DNA of 64,000 bases from Ruminococcus flavefaciens (GTDB lineage: Bacteria; Bacteroidota; Bacteroidia; Bacteroidales; P3), in assembly GCA_023667315.1 (NCBI GenBank), contig JAMPAI010000007.1, forward strand, positions 26,331 to 90,330. Direction: 5' to 3'. Shown one piece after another: positions 9,538 through 17,569 of this stretch (position 1 is the stretch's first letter; each line of letters starts with the position of its first letter). The notes under the pieces are model-generated. The model was not told the DNA's origin and searched no databases. It saw only the letters and a program-made list of their open reading frames with translations. Position numbers and translations under genes: made by a program.

Positions 9538-10887
9538 ATGAACTGTTTAAGAATATTGTGCTGCACGCTTCCACTTGTACTCGGCCTGCTGATGCCGGGA
9601 CAGGCGCAGGTGGTGTCGGACAAGGTGGACGTTTTGGTAATCGATCCCGGTCATGGAGGCAAAGACCCCGGCTGTGTGGGCAAGAAGGCGCGCGAGAAAG
9701 ACGTGGTGCTGGCCGTGGCCCTCAAGTTCGGCAAGATGGTAACGGAAAGGTTTCCTGACGTAAAGGTGGTCTATATCCGCAGCGACGACCGCTTTATCGA
9801 ACTTTGGAAACGTGGCCAGATCGCCAACGACCACCATGCCGACCTTTTCGTGTCCATCCACTGCAACGCCGCCAAATCGACTTCGGCGCGGGGCATGGAA
9901 ACCTGGCTGCGGGGGGCGCAGAAAAACGACGCGAACCTGGCCGAGGTGCAGCGCGAGAACGCCGTAGTGTATCAGGAACAGAACCACGAGAAGAACTACA
10001 GCCAGAGCTGGATGGACGTGGTTACGGCCACCGTGCACCAGGACGCGGGTTTCGAGAACAGTGTCTATTTCGCCCAGGAACTGCAGGGGCTTTACAAGAA
10101 GAATATATCCTCGCCCAACCGGGGTATCAAGCAGGGGCCTTTCTATGTGCTGTGGAAGTCGGCGCGCCCCTCCATCCTTACCGAACTGGGTTTTTTGAGC
10201 AATCCTGAAGACGAGAAGTTCCTGCTTTCCGAAGAAGGTCAGAAAACGGTGGCCAAGTGCCTGCTGGAAGCCTTTGCCAAGTACAAGCAGCGTATCGACA
10301 AACGTTCGGCGGCGCAATCCGCGCCCGCTTCGGAACCTGCAGCGAAACCCGTTCCCGAAAATCCGAAACCCGCTCCTGAACCTAAGCCCGTGGAACAACC
10401 GCAGGCACCCGTAAAGGAAACGCCCGCCGAAGAGATACGGGCCGAGAGTGCGGCACCTGAATTCGCCAAGGAGGAATCCGTACAGGAAGCGAAACAGGAA
10501 ACCAAACAGGAAGGGCAACAGGAAGCGAAGTCGGAATCCAAAACGGAAAATCAACCGGAAGCAAAACCCGAAATTCAGCCTAAACCGGCCGATACCCTTA
10601 AAAAATGCACGATAGAATTCCGGGTGCAGCTGGCCGCCTCGAGCAAGGATCTGGAACTTAAACCCTACAATTTCAAGGGGCTTTCAAATCTAAGCAAGTA
10701 TTACGACAAGACACAGTCACTCTACAAATACTATTATTCGCGTTCAACCACTTTCGAAGGCATACAGCAGGCCGTCCAGGAAGCAAAGAACGCGGGCTAT
10801 GCCTCGGCATTCGTGGCGGCTTTCGAAAACGGGGAGCCGGTGGCCTTGCAGCAGGCTCTCGATAAACTCAAAACAGACAGGAAATGA
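9538..10887 (+). CDS. N-acetylmuramoyl-L-alanine amidase with SPOR-like tail
   Basis: This exported Zn amidase removes stem peptides from peptidoglycan. The ATG at 9538 is preferred over the TTG one codon before it; 449 residues. A signal peptide (cleavage near GQAQ) precedes an Amidase_3 domain with the zinc-site motifs VIDPGHGGKDPG, SIHCNA and the catalytic-end motif LTELGFLSNPEDE. A low-complexity Pro/Glu/Lys/Gln linker covers roughly residues 265-355. A C-terminal SPOR-like fold follows (FRVQLAASS ... GYASAFVAAFENG), which would bind denuded glycan at the septum. It overlaps the MCE gene by 4 bp (ATGA), so the two are coupled. The linker length suggests it spans the wall. Confidence 0.93.
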   Translation: MNCLRILCCTLPLVLGLLMPGQAQVVSDKVDVLVIDPGHGGKDPGCVGKKAREKDVVLAVALKFGKMVTERFPDVKVVYIRSDDRFIELWKRGQIANDHHADLFVSIHCNAAKSTSARGMETWLRGAQKNDANLAEVQRENAVVYQEQNHEKNYSQSWMDVVTATVHQDAGFENSVYFAQELQGLYKKNISSPNRGIKQGPFYVLWKSARPSILTELGFLSNPEDEKFLLSEEGQKTVAKCLLEAFAKYKQRIDKRSAAQSAPASEPAAKPVPENPKPAPEPKPVEQPQAPVKETPAEEIRAESAAPEFAKEESVQEAKQETKQEGQQEAKSESKTENQPEAKPEIQPKPADTLKKCTIEFRVQLAASSKDLELKPYNFKGLSNLSKYYDKTQSLYKYYYSRSTTFEGIQQAVQEAKNAGYASAFVAAFENGEPVALQQALDKLKTDRK

Positions 10888-11873
10888 GTACAGAAAAGAA
10901 GATAAGGTTTTCCAAAGAATGGAAGATAGGCTTGGTTTCGGCCGCCGTGATCGCCATGTTCGTGTGGGTCTGCTTTTTTCTGGCGGGCAGGAACATCTTT
11001 TCGAGCGAGAACACCTATTACGCCGTGTTCGAGAATTCGGGCGGCATCAATGTGTCATCGCCCGTGGTGGTGAACGGCAAGAAAGTGGGGCGGGTAAGTT
11101 CCATCGAGTTCGTTTCGGAAACCGACCATAACATCAAGATCGCGCTCGGCATCAAGAAAAAATATCCCATTCCCCAGGGTACGGTGGCATCCTTGGAATC
11201 CTTGGGGCTGATGAGCGGTTCGGGTATCGTGCTGCATCTGGGCAACAGTGCGGAAATGATGAAGACGGGGCAGACCCTGCAAGGCAGGCAGGTTCCCGAC
11301 CTGATGGCGCAACTGGCTCCGATGGAGAGCACGATAAGCAGTATTCTCGGTTCGTTGGACAGCATTCTGGGCAAGATGAACTCGGTGCTGGACACCAAGA
11401 AAGTGGGGGATTTGGGCGAGAGCCTGGACGCGCTCCATGCCAGTCTCACCAATGTGGAAGGCATCACCTCCCAGGCCAACGCACTTTTGGCCGAAAACCG
11501 CCCGCGCCTCAACAGAATGATCGCCAATATCGAGAATCTGAGCGAGATGCTCAAAGACAAGAAGGGCGATCTGGCCAACGCCATCTCCAACTTCTCGGCC
11601 ATCAGCGATACCTTGGCCAAGGCCGAATTGGGCGAGGCGGTGCGTTCGTTGAAGGAATCCCTTTCGCAGGCCGAAGCGCTCCTTGCAGGCGTGAACACGG
11701 GCAAGGGAAGCGTGGGGCAGCTGCTTACCAACGACACTCTCTACGAAAACCTCGAAAAATCGAGCAAGCAGCTGAGCCTGCTCTTGCAGGACCTGCGCAT
11801 CAACCCCGAACGCTACGTGCATATCTCGGTGTTCGGACGCAAGGAAAAGAAGAAAGACAAACCCACGGAATAA
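10884..11873 (+). CDS. MlaD-family (MCE domain) lipid-transport protein
   Basis: The product is predicted to be anchored in the inner membrane by one N-terminal helix (about residues 12-30, GLVSAAVIAMFVWVCFFLAG) with the MCE domain in the periplasm. There such proteins bind phospholipid for transfer between membranes. The MCE core is visible as VFENSGGINVSSPVVVNGKKVG and later LGLMSGSGIVLHLG. The rest is long alpha-helical/coiled coil ending in a basic tail; 329 residues. It is translationally coupled to the amidase and ends 12 bp before hutU. Matching MlaE/MlaF genes are not in the window, so it may serve an ABC system encoded elsewhere. Confidence 0.88.
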   Translation: MSTEKKIRFSKEWKIGLVSAAVIAMFVWVCFFLAGRNIFSSENTYYAVFENSGGINVSSPVVVNGKKVGRVSSIEFVSETDHNIKIALGIKKKYPIPQGTVASLESLGLMSGSGIVLHLGNSAEMMKTGQTLQGRQVPDLMAQLAPMESTISSILGSLDSILGKMNSVLDTKKVGDLGESLDALHASLTNVEGITSQANALLAENRPRLNRMIANIENLSEMLKDKKGDLANAISNFSAISDTLAKAELGEAVRSLKESLSQAEALLAGVNTGKGSVGQLLTNDTLYENLEKSSKQLSLLLQDLRINPERYVHISVFGRKEKKKDKPTE

Positions 11874-11885
11874 AACCATAAAGAG

Positions 11886-13883
11886 ATGAATATTGCAGAA
11901 TTTCAAGCGGCAATCCGGGAAGGCATTCCCGATGTGTTGCCCGAACCGCGTGCCTACGACAAAACGGTGAGCCACGCGCCCAAGCGCAAGGATGTACTGA
12001 GCAAGGCCGAAAAGGAACTGGCTCTGCGCAACGCCCTGCGTTATTTCCCCGCCAAGCACCATGCAGTGCTCGCGCCCGAATTCGCGCACGAACTGGAACA
12101 GTACGGCCGCATCTATATGTACCGTTTCCGTCCCACCTACGATATGTTCGCCCGCCCCATCGAGGAATATCCGGCCAAGAGCCGTCAGGCGGCGGCCATC
12201 ATGCTGATGATTCAGAACAACCTCGACCCGGCGGTGGCCCAGCATCCCCACGAACTGATCACCTACGGCGGCAACGGCGCGGTGTTCCAGAACTGGGCGC
12301 AATACCGCCTGGTAATGAAGTACCTCTCGGAAATGACCGACGAGCAGACCCTCGTGATGTATTCCGGGCATCCGATGGGGCTGTATCCCTCGCATAAGGA
12401 CGCGCCCCGCGTGGTGGTGACCAACGGCATGATGATTCCCAACCACAGCAAGCCCGACGACTGGGAACGTTACAACGCCCTCGGCGTGACCCAATACGGA
12501 CAGATGACGGCCGGTTCGTATATGTACATCGGACCGCAGGGCATTGTGCACGGCACCACGATCACGGTGCTCAACGCCACCCGCCGTATCGGGAAGAAAG
12601 CCGCCGGAACACTGTTCGTTACCTGCGGACTGGGCGGTATGAGCGGCGCACAGCCCAAGGCCGGCAATATTGCCGGCGTGGTTTCGGTGACTGCCGAAAT
12701 CAATCCGCTGGCGGCGCACAAACGCCACGACCAGGGTTGGGTAGATGAAATCCACGAAGACCTTGACGAACTGTTTGCCTGCGTCAAGAAAGCGCGCGAG
12801 GAAAAGGTGGCGCGCTCCTTCGCCTACCTCGGCAACGCGGTGGATATGTGGGAATATATCGTGAAACACGACATTCAGGTGGATTTGGGCTCCGACCAAA
12901 GCTCGCTCCACAACCCCTTTGCCGGCGGCTATTACCCCGTGGGATTGAGTTTGGAGGAAAGCAACCGCATGATGAGCGAGGAACCCGAAAAGTTCAAGGA
13001 ACAGGTATATGCTTCCTTGCGCCGTCAGGTGGCCGCCATCAACGCCTTGGCCGCCAAGGGCATGTATTTCTTCGACTACGGTAACGCATTTTTGCTCGAA
13101 AGCAGCCATGCGGGTGCCGACGTGATGAAGGCCGACGGCACGTTCAAGTATCCTTCCTATGTGCAGGACATCATGGGGCCGATGTGTTTCGACTACGGTT
13201 TCGGGCCTTTCCGCTGGGTCTGTACCTCGGGCAAGCCGGAAGACCTGGATGTTACCGACCACTTGGCGATGGACGTGTTGGAAAGCCTCGCCAAGGAATC
13301 GCCCGCTGAGATACAGCAGCAGATGCACGACAACATCACGTGGATTAAGGGTGCCAAGGCCAACAAACTGGTGGTGGGGTCGCAGGCGCGTATCCTCTAT
13401 GCCGATGCCGAAGGCCGTACCCGTATCGCGGCGGCTTTCAACAAGGCCATTGCCAACGGGCGTTTGAGCGCGCCGGTGGTGTTGGGCCGCGACCACCACG
13501 ATGTGTCGGGTACGGACTCGCCTTACCGCGAAACCTCCAATATCTACGACGGTTCCATGTTCTGTGCCGATATGGCGGTGCAGAACGTAATCGGCGACTC
13601 TTTCCGCGGCGCCACCTGGGTAAGTATCCATAACGGTGGCGGCGTAGGCTGGGGCGAAGTGATGAACGGTGGTTTCGGCATGGTGCTCGACGGCAGCGCG
13701 GACGCCGACCGCAGGTTGCGCAGCATGCTCTTCTGGGACGTGAACAACGGCATTTCCCGCCGCTCGTGGGCGAGGAACGAAGGCGCGATGTTCGCCATCA
13801 AACGCGCTATGGAAGCCTGCCCGGAATTGAAAGTTACCCTGCCGAATCTGGTGGATGACAGCGTGCTGAAGGGGCTGTTCTAA
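11886..13883 (+). CDS. hutU: urocanate hydratase
   Basis: This NAD-dependent cytoplasmic enzyme converts urocanate to imidazolone propionate, the second step of histidine breakdown. The 665-residue length is the long form usual in Bacteroidetes. Recognisable stretches are YSGHPMGLYPSH, the NAD-site region FVTCGLGGMSGAQPKA, DQSSLHNPFAGGYYPVG and near the end NGGGVGWGEVMNGGFG. Unusually for a catabolic step, hutH, hutI and a formiminotransferase are absent nearby. The gene sits 12 bp behind mlaD, with which it probably shares a transcript. A strong terminator follows. Confidence 0.95.
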   Translation: MNIAEFQAAIREGIPDVLPEPRAYDKTVSHAPKRKDVLSKAEKELALRNALRYFPAKHHAVLAPEFAHELEQYGRIYMYRFRPTYDMFARPIEEYPAKSRQAAAIMLMIQNNLDPAVAQHPHELITYGGNGAVFQNWAQYRLVMKYLSEMTDEQTLVMYSGHPMGLYPSHKDAPRVVVTNGMMIPNHSKPDDWERYNALGVTQYGQMTAGSYMYIGPQGIVHGTTITVLNATRRIGKKAAGTLFVTCGLGGMSGAQPKAGNIAGVVSVTAEINPLAAHKRHDQGWVDEIHEDLDELFACVKKAREEKVARSFAYLGNAVDMWEYIVKHDIQVDLGSDQSSLHNPFAGGYYPVGLSLEESNRMMSEEPEKFKEQVYASLRRQVAAINALAAKGMYFFDYGNAFLLESSHAGADVMKADGTFKYPSYVQDIMGPMCFDYGFGPFRWVCTSGKPEDLDVTDHLAMDVLESLAKESPAEIQQQMHDNITWIKGAKANKLVVGSQARILYADAEGRTRIAAAFNKAIANGRLSAPVVLGRDHHDVSGTDSPYRETSNIYDGSMFCADMAVQNVIGDSFRGATWVSIHNGGGVGWGEVMNGGFGMVLDGSADADRRLRSMLFWDVNNGISRRSWARNEGAMFAIKRAMEACPELKVTLPNLVDDSVLKGLF

Positions 13884-13908
13884 GCGAATCTACAAGTGAT
13901 TCTGGTGG

Positions 13909-13940
13909 AAGCCGGGAGCCTTGGTTCCCGGCTTTTTTTG
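13909..13940 (+). terminator. rho-independent terminator after hutU
   Basis: AAGCCGGGA pairs with TTCCCGGCTT around a short GCCTTGG loop and is followed by a T-run. It separates hutU from the AbiEii cassette, whose -7 box begins 9 bp later. Confidence 0.85.
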
Positions 13941-13948
13941 TTTTTGCC

Positions 13949-13956
13949 TACCTTTG
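13949..13956 (+). promoter_or_regulatory. -7 box for DUF6922-abiEii
   Basis: TACCTTTG lies 17 bp before the ATG at 13974, giving a very short leader. It is placed directly after the hutU terminator. Confidence 0.55.
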
Positions 13957-13973
13957 CATACTATTTCTATGCG

Positions 13974-14300
13974 ATGACAATCTTTGACGATTATAGGAAT
14001 TATGCCGGGAAATGTTCTGTATCGCCCACTTTGCTGTGGGAGTACGACCTTTCGGGTTTCGACTGGTGGAAATCCCGTAGGATTGTCGTGCAACGGGTCA
14101 TCGAAAGAGGGCGGTTGACCGATTATTATGCAGCCTTGAACCTGTATGGAGGAATGGAGGCGTTTCGTTCCATTATCAAGGAAATTCCTTTCTTGTCGGC
14201 GCATGATATGGAGTATGTCTGCCTGGTGTTTCATTTAAAGAAAGAGGAGTTGCAATGTTACACACGGAAGTTGTTGAGGGAACGACACTTGAACTCCTGA
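13974..14300 (+). CDS. DUF6922-like antitoxin-type protein
   Basis: This 108-residue soluble protein overlaps the following AbiEii-type gene by 46 bp. It has the pattern LLWEYDLSGFDWWKSRRIVVQRVIERG then DYYAALNLYGG, which I associate with the DUF6922 family. In Bacteroidetes that family often precedes nucleotidyltransferase toxins, and the inferred role is antitoxin or regulator. The start at 13974 was chosen because it follows the -7 box; the longer frame begins inside the terminator. It lacks the winged-helix domain of classical AbiEi antitoxins such as the one at 61399. The family name is from memory. Confidence 0.65.
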   Translation: MTIFDDYRNYAGKCSVSPTLLWEYDLSGFDWWKSRRIVVQRVIERGRLTDYYAALNLYGGMEAFRSIIKEIPFLSAHDMEYVCLVFHLKKEELQCYTRKLLRERHLNS

Positions 14301-14902
14301 AAAGGCTTCAGGCTGAAAAAGAATTGCAAGAATTTTGCTTGGCTGGAGGTACGGCCTTATCGTTGTATATGGGGCATCGTTACAGTGTGGATTTGGATTT
14401 GTTTACGCCCCGTCCATTCGATAATGAGGCTTTGGCCGATTTTTTGAAAACCAAATACGGTTTTGAACCCGGTTGGATGTCGAGGAATACTTTGAAGGGA
14501 ACCATCGCGGGAGTGAAGATTGATTGCATCAGGCACGGATATCCGCATTTGGCACCGTATTGCGAGGATGAGGGCATACGGCTCTATTCGGAGGAAGATA
14601 TCATCGCCATGAAACTGTCCGCCATAACGGACAATGGTACTCGCATGAAGGATTTTATCGATATCGCCTATCTTTCCACGCGTTTTTCTTTGGTGGAGAT
14701 GCTTGGTTTTTATAGAAAGAAGTTTTCTGAAGATTCAGTGCGTGCCTTAAAATCCCTTACCTATTTTAACGATGTGGACACAACGGAAAACATCGCGTTA
14801 ATCCATGGAGATTTTAATTGGGAGGCCATCGAACAACGCTTGCGGGCTATGACAGAAGATCAGGGAAAGGTATTTGAAGGGACTCCGTTGGTGGAAAGTT
14901 AA
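14255..14902 (+). CDS. AbiEii-type nucleotidyltransferase toxin
   Basis: This 215-residue nucleotidyltransferase-fold protein belongs to the AbiEii/AbiGii group, the toxin of type IV-like abortive-infection systems. Members of this group modify tRNA 3' ends or related RNA. The signature GGTALSLYMGHRYSVDLDLF (about residues 32-51) contains the GG and DxD metal site. EEDIIAMKLSAI and RMKDFIDIAYL follow in the usual order. The start has a good ribosome binding site (AAGAGGAG). Overlap with the upstream DUF6922-like gene indicates coupled translation. Base composition is lower in GC than hutU. Confidence 0.85.
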   Translation: MLHTEVVEGTTLELLKRLQAEKELQEFCLAGGTALSLYMGHRYSVDLDLFTPRPFDNEALADFLKTKYGFEPGWMSRNTLKGTIAGVKIDCIRHGYPHLAPYCEDEGIRLYSEEDIIAMKLSAITDNGTRMKDFIDIAYLSTRFSLVEMLGFYRKKFSEDSVRALKSLTYFNDVDTTENIALIHGDFNWEAIEQRLRAMTEDQGKVFEGTPLVES

Positions 14903-14950
14903 ATTAGACATTGGGAACTATATCCGTTCCACTCAATTCGCGCCTCGGCA

Positions 14951-15009
14951 TATTTTTGCGCAAAGCGGCTTCCCCTGTGGGGTACGTATCGCGTTTTTGC
15001 GTACCTTTG
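14951..15009 (+). promoter_or_regulatory. two possible -7 boxes before the 94-residue gene
   Basis: TATTTTTG (14951-14958) and TACCTTTG (15002-15009) both fit TAnnTTTG. The second gives a 40-base leader to the ATG at 15050. No good -33 is seen. Confidence 0.4.
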
Positions 15010-15049
15010 TTTAGTTACGCGATTAGACAATCAGGTATAGATACGTGAT

Positions 15050-15334
15050 ATGGAGGATTTGATACATACGGCGATGCAAGCCATGCTTATGACTCATGCT
15101 TGTTTGCGTAAAGTTTATAATGTGTTTCCCCAAAAAGAGCCAGTGTACACAAGGATCAGGTTGTATCGAAGCTGGAATCGATGTCGGGAAGCGGCGGCGC
15201 GTTTTGAATACGGAAGACTTCAGAAAGGATCTTTGACCAAGGAAGAATTAAAGGCGTACAAGGCATTGCAGAAGTGGAATGCCGCCTGTAAGCGCGTGGA
15301 GTGTTGGTTGGTTTGTGAAAACCGAGAGGAATAA
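15050..15334 (+). CDS. small hypothetical protein, 94 residues
   Basis: This is a basic, helical, soluble protein with five Cys and many Arg/Lys/Glu residues; I do not recognise a family. It is preceded by plausible -7 boxes. Its last codons (VCENREE, then stop) are supplied by the first unit of a 33-bp-period repeat array that begins at 15312, so the natural C-terminus may have been replaced. It faces the MFS gene tail to tail. It may be a real small gene or a remnant of a longer one. Confidence 0.45.
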   Translation: MEDLIHTAMQAMLMTHACLRKVYNVFPQKEPVYTRIRLYRSWNRCREAAARFEYGRLQKGSLTKEELKAYKALQKWNAACKRVECWLVCENREE

Positions 15335-15369
15335 TCCCCCAAAATTTGACAAAACCGAGAGGAAAGAGG
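15312..15369. repeat. 33-bp-period repeat, two units (array A)
   Basis: Units begin at 15312 and 15345: TTTGTGAAAACCGAGAGGAA plus TAAT, a 9-bp spacer, then TTTGACAAAACCGAGAGGAA plus AGAGG. The same units recur at 16764-16855 on the other side of the MFS gene. Confidence 0.85.
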
Positions 15370-15383
15370 CGGGCTGAAACAGG

Positions 15384-16532
15384 CTACGCCTCCCGGTCGT
15401 ATTTTCCGTAGAGCCAGAACAGCGCAACTGCGCCCACAATGCAGAACGGAACGCCCACGAGGGCGGGGGAGGCGAGGCCGAAACCGTGGTCGATGGCCAG
15501 GCCGCCTATGGAAACGGAAACGGCGTTCGACACGTTGAAGGCAATCTGGATGCCGGCGCCGCCCAACATCTCACCCCCTTTGGAATAGCGCACGATAAGG
15601 TACTGCAAGGGGCCGCCGATGCCGAAGAGGGCGCCGGTTGCGAGAAAGGTAAGCGCCAGCGAGGGAATCTTGAAAGGCGAAAGCACGTAAATCAACGGCA
15701 TCACCACCACCAACGAAGCGGCGATGCAGGCGCTTACGAGCGAAGGACGGTAGCGGTCGGCCAGTTTCCCCGCCGAGAGGTTCCCCGTCACCATGCCCAA
15801 TCCGGCCAGCATCATGATCCACGTCATCGAAGCCGTGGAAAATCCGCTTATCTGCGTCATCATCGGTTCCACATAGCTGAACCAGCAATAGACGCTTGCC
15901 TGACCGAAGAAAATACCCGTGTAGATGAGCCATGGCGCGGGTTTGCGCAGGAAGTTGAACTGCCCTTTGAGACCTTGGTCGGGAAGTGCCGGCAGATAGG
16001 GCAGCCAGCTCCGCAGGCAGAGGAAGGTGATCAGTCCGATGAGGGCCACGCCGCCGAAGGCCACCCGCCAGTTGAAGAGGTGGGTCAGGAAGGTGGAACT
16101 GGGCACGCCGATAACGTTGGCCACCGTCATGCCGGCCACCATAAAGGCCACCGCCTGCGCACCGCGGCCTTGTTCGGCAATGCGCGAGCATACGATGGCG
16201 CCCGCCCCGAAGTAGGCTCCGTGCGGCAGTCCGGCGATGAATCGGGCGCAAAGCAGCGTGGTGTAGTTGGGAGAGAGTGCGGCCAGCAGGTTGCCGCCGA
16301 AAATCACGAGGCTCAGCACAATCATCACCGTTTTAAGCGGCATCTTGCGCAGGAAAAGCAGCAGGGGCGAGCCGACGGCCACCCCGAGCGAGTAGGTGGA
16401 GATGAGGTGTCCCGCCTGCACGATGCTCACATGCAGGCTGTCGGCTACATCGCTCAAAATCCCCATCATGCCGAACTCCGTGATTCCCAGGGCAAACGTG
16501 CCCAAAGCCAAAGCAATCAAACTGCGTTTCAT
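15384..16532 (-). CDS. MFS efflux permease (AraJ/DHA1 type)
   Basis: This is a predicted 12-helix inner-membrane proton-coupled exporter of 382 residues; sugar or drug efflux is the typical guess for its group and the substrate is unknown. The start MKRSLIALALGTFALGITEF is the usual DHA1 opening with a GITEFG segment. Motif A-like ADRYRPS occurs in the second half, and the helix 4/5 region carries ARFIAGLPHGAYFGAG. The gene is alone, flanked on both sides by 33-bp-period repeats. A second, internally deleted copy of its 5' end and promoter lies at 19535-19827. Confidence 0.9.
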   Translation of the reverse strand: MKRSLIALALGTFALGITEFGMMGILSDVADSLHVSIVQAGHLISTYSLGVAVGSPLLLFLRKMPLKTVMIVLSLVIFGGNLLAALSPNYTTLLCARFIAGLPHGAYFGAGAIVCSRIAEQGRGAQAVAFMVAGMTVANVIGVPSSTFLTHLFNWRVAFGGVALIGLITFLCLRSWLPYLPALPDQGLKGQFNFLRKPAPWLIYTGIFFGQASVYCWFSYVEPMMTQISGFSTASMTWIMMLAGLGMVTGNLSAGKLADRYRPSLVSACIAASLVVVMPLIYVLSPFKIPSLALTFLATGALFGIGGPLQYLIVRYSKGGEMLGGAGIQIAFNVSNAVSVSIGGLAIDHGFGLASPALVGVPFCIVGAVALFWLYGKYDREA

Positions 16533-16565
16533 GGTCTCGAAAACCGAGGTTTTGAAAATCGGGCG

Positions 16566-16573
16566 CGAAGGTA
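16566..16573 (-). promoter_or_regulatory. -7-like box of MFS gene
   Basis: TACCTTCG on the minus strand (one mismatch to TAnnTTTG) lies 33 bp upstream of the ATG. It is conserved in the duplicated copy near 19785. Confidence 0.4.
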
Positions 16574-16763
16574 GGAAAAAATGAGATGTTGCCGTAGGGA
16601 AATTGGTTTCCCTACACGGCGATATGTTCGGAAACCTTTTCGAGGGTGGACATGCAGTAAAGAGGGTGAATGTAGATGTGTTTCACGGCGGTGGAATGGC
16701 GGTTGTCTGCGGAATTTGTAAATCATTCATTATTAACGGTGTCAGAATGATGGATGCGATTGT

Positions 16764-16855
16764 TTTGTGAAAACCGAGAGGAATAATAGGCCTGTTTTTG
16801 ATAAAACCGAGAGGAATAATATCTTTAAATTTGTGAAAACCGAGAGGAAAGAGGT
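16764..16855. repeat. 33-bp-period repeat, three units (array B)
   Basis: Units start at 16764, 16797 and 16830: a 20-base core (TTTGTGAAAACCGAGAGGAA with small changes), ending TAAT, TAAT and AGAGG, separated by 9-bp unrelated spacers. As in array A the last unit ends AGAGG. On the minus strand the period reads as an 11-residue repeat of the type IIPLGFxK, but no start or family supports a protein. The rest of the 16533-16990 gap shows only the MFS promoter region. Confidence 0.85.
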
Positions 16856-16990
16856 GGATTTCGGGAGGGGGCAGGAGCTTGGCGATTTTTTGATACATGT
16901 TGTAGAATTTTAGGCATCAAATTTTGTGACTGTGAATTCAAAGGGGTGAAGTTTCGGGGTGAGTGGATTAGGGAATGGTAAGCCTTCAAT

Positions 16991-17566
16991 CTATCCCACA
17001 ATCCGTTCAATGGCCAACGGCACGTTGGTATAGGACTGTCCATCCTTGCATTTTGAAGCGTTTTTGAGGGCGGTTTTCATTTTGTTGCCGTTGCATAACT
17101 CCTTGACCCATTCGGGGCGGCTTAGATATTGTTCGGTTTTGTTGTATCCCGGCAGATGTTTGGCTACTTCGCGGGTTACGGCTTTGGAGGTTGGAAACAA
17201 TCGGTGGATATCGGCAAAGTGCAAGAGAAACCAATATTCTATGGACGGTAGGCTGTCGCAAATTACAACGCAGGGATTGCTGGCGTACTTATTGCGTAAT
17301 TCAGTCAGTTTCTTTCGTTCACGTTCATCCCAAGAGGCCACATCGGCATCGAAAACGGCGATGGCGATACCCCCGTCAGACAAAACCGCTTCAATCTTTT
17401 TTGAAAGTTGAAAGATGTCTTCCTGGCCGAAGAAACGGGGTCGAATTTTTATGCGGTAACCCATTATCCGTTGAAGGTGAGTGAAATACCATTGTTCGGT
17501 AATTCCTGCACCGATAATGGTTGGAATAGGGGTTCTTTGTTGTAAGGTGTTTTGTTTGCGTGCCAT
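16991..17566 (-). CDS. RloB-family protein (AbiLii-like)
   Basis: This 191-residue protein has the RloB pattern: an N-terminal GxxTE (IIGAGITEQWYF), a central acidic FDADVASW, a CDSLPSIEYWFLLHF segment and a C-terminal NVPLAIERIV. RloB domains are TOPRIM-like presumed nucleases. They pair with AAA ATPases in type I restriction islands (RloA/RloB) and in the AbiL phage-abortive system. Here the partner ATPase gene ends 3 bp upstream, so both are one unit. I infer phage defence; the enzymatic activity has not been read from the sequence beyond the acidic motifs. Confidence 0.8.
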   Translation of the reverse strand: MARKQNTLQQRTPIPTIIGAGITEQWYFTHLQRIMGYRIKIRPRFFGQEDIFQLSKKIEAVLSDGGIAIAVFDADVASWDERERKKLTELRNKYASNPCVVICDSLPSIEYWFLLHFADIHRLFPTSKAVTREVAKHLPGYNKTEQYLSRPEWVKELCNGNKMKTALKNASKCKDGQSYTNVPLAIERIVG

Positions 17567-17569
17567 AGC

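Noticed and set aside
11055-13631. A long minus-strand frame over the MCE gene and hutU
   Set aside because: It is antisense to two well supported genes and has no family features; it is a composition artefact.
15312-16855. Possible CRISPR array in the 33-bp-period repeats
   Set aside because: The spacers are only 9 bp, the units vary, and there are no cas genes.
16764-16855. Possible type III toxin-antitoxin RNA (ToxI-like repeats)
   Set aside because: No ToxN-like endoribonuclease gene follows the array, and the units lie upstream of a transporter on the opposite strand.
16683-16898. A minus-strand frame encoding an IIPLGFxK repeat
   Set aside because: It has no ribosome binding site or family and simply translates the 33-bp repeat.
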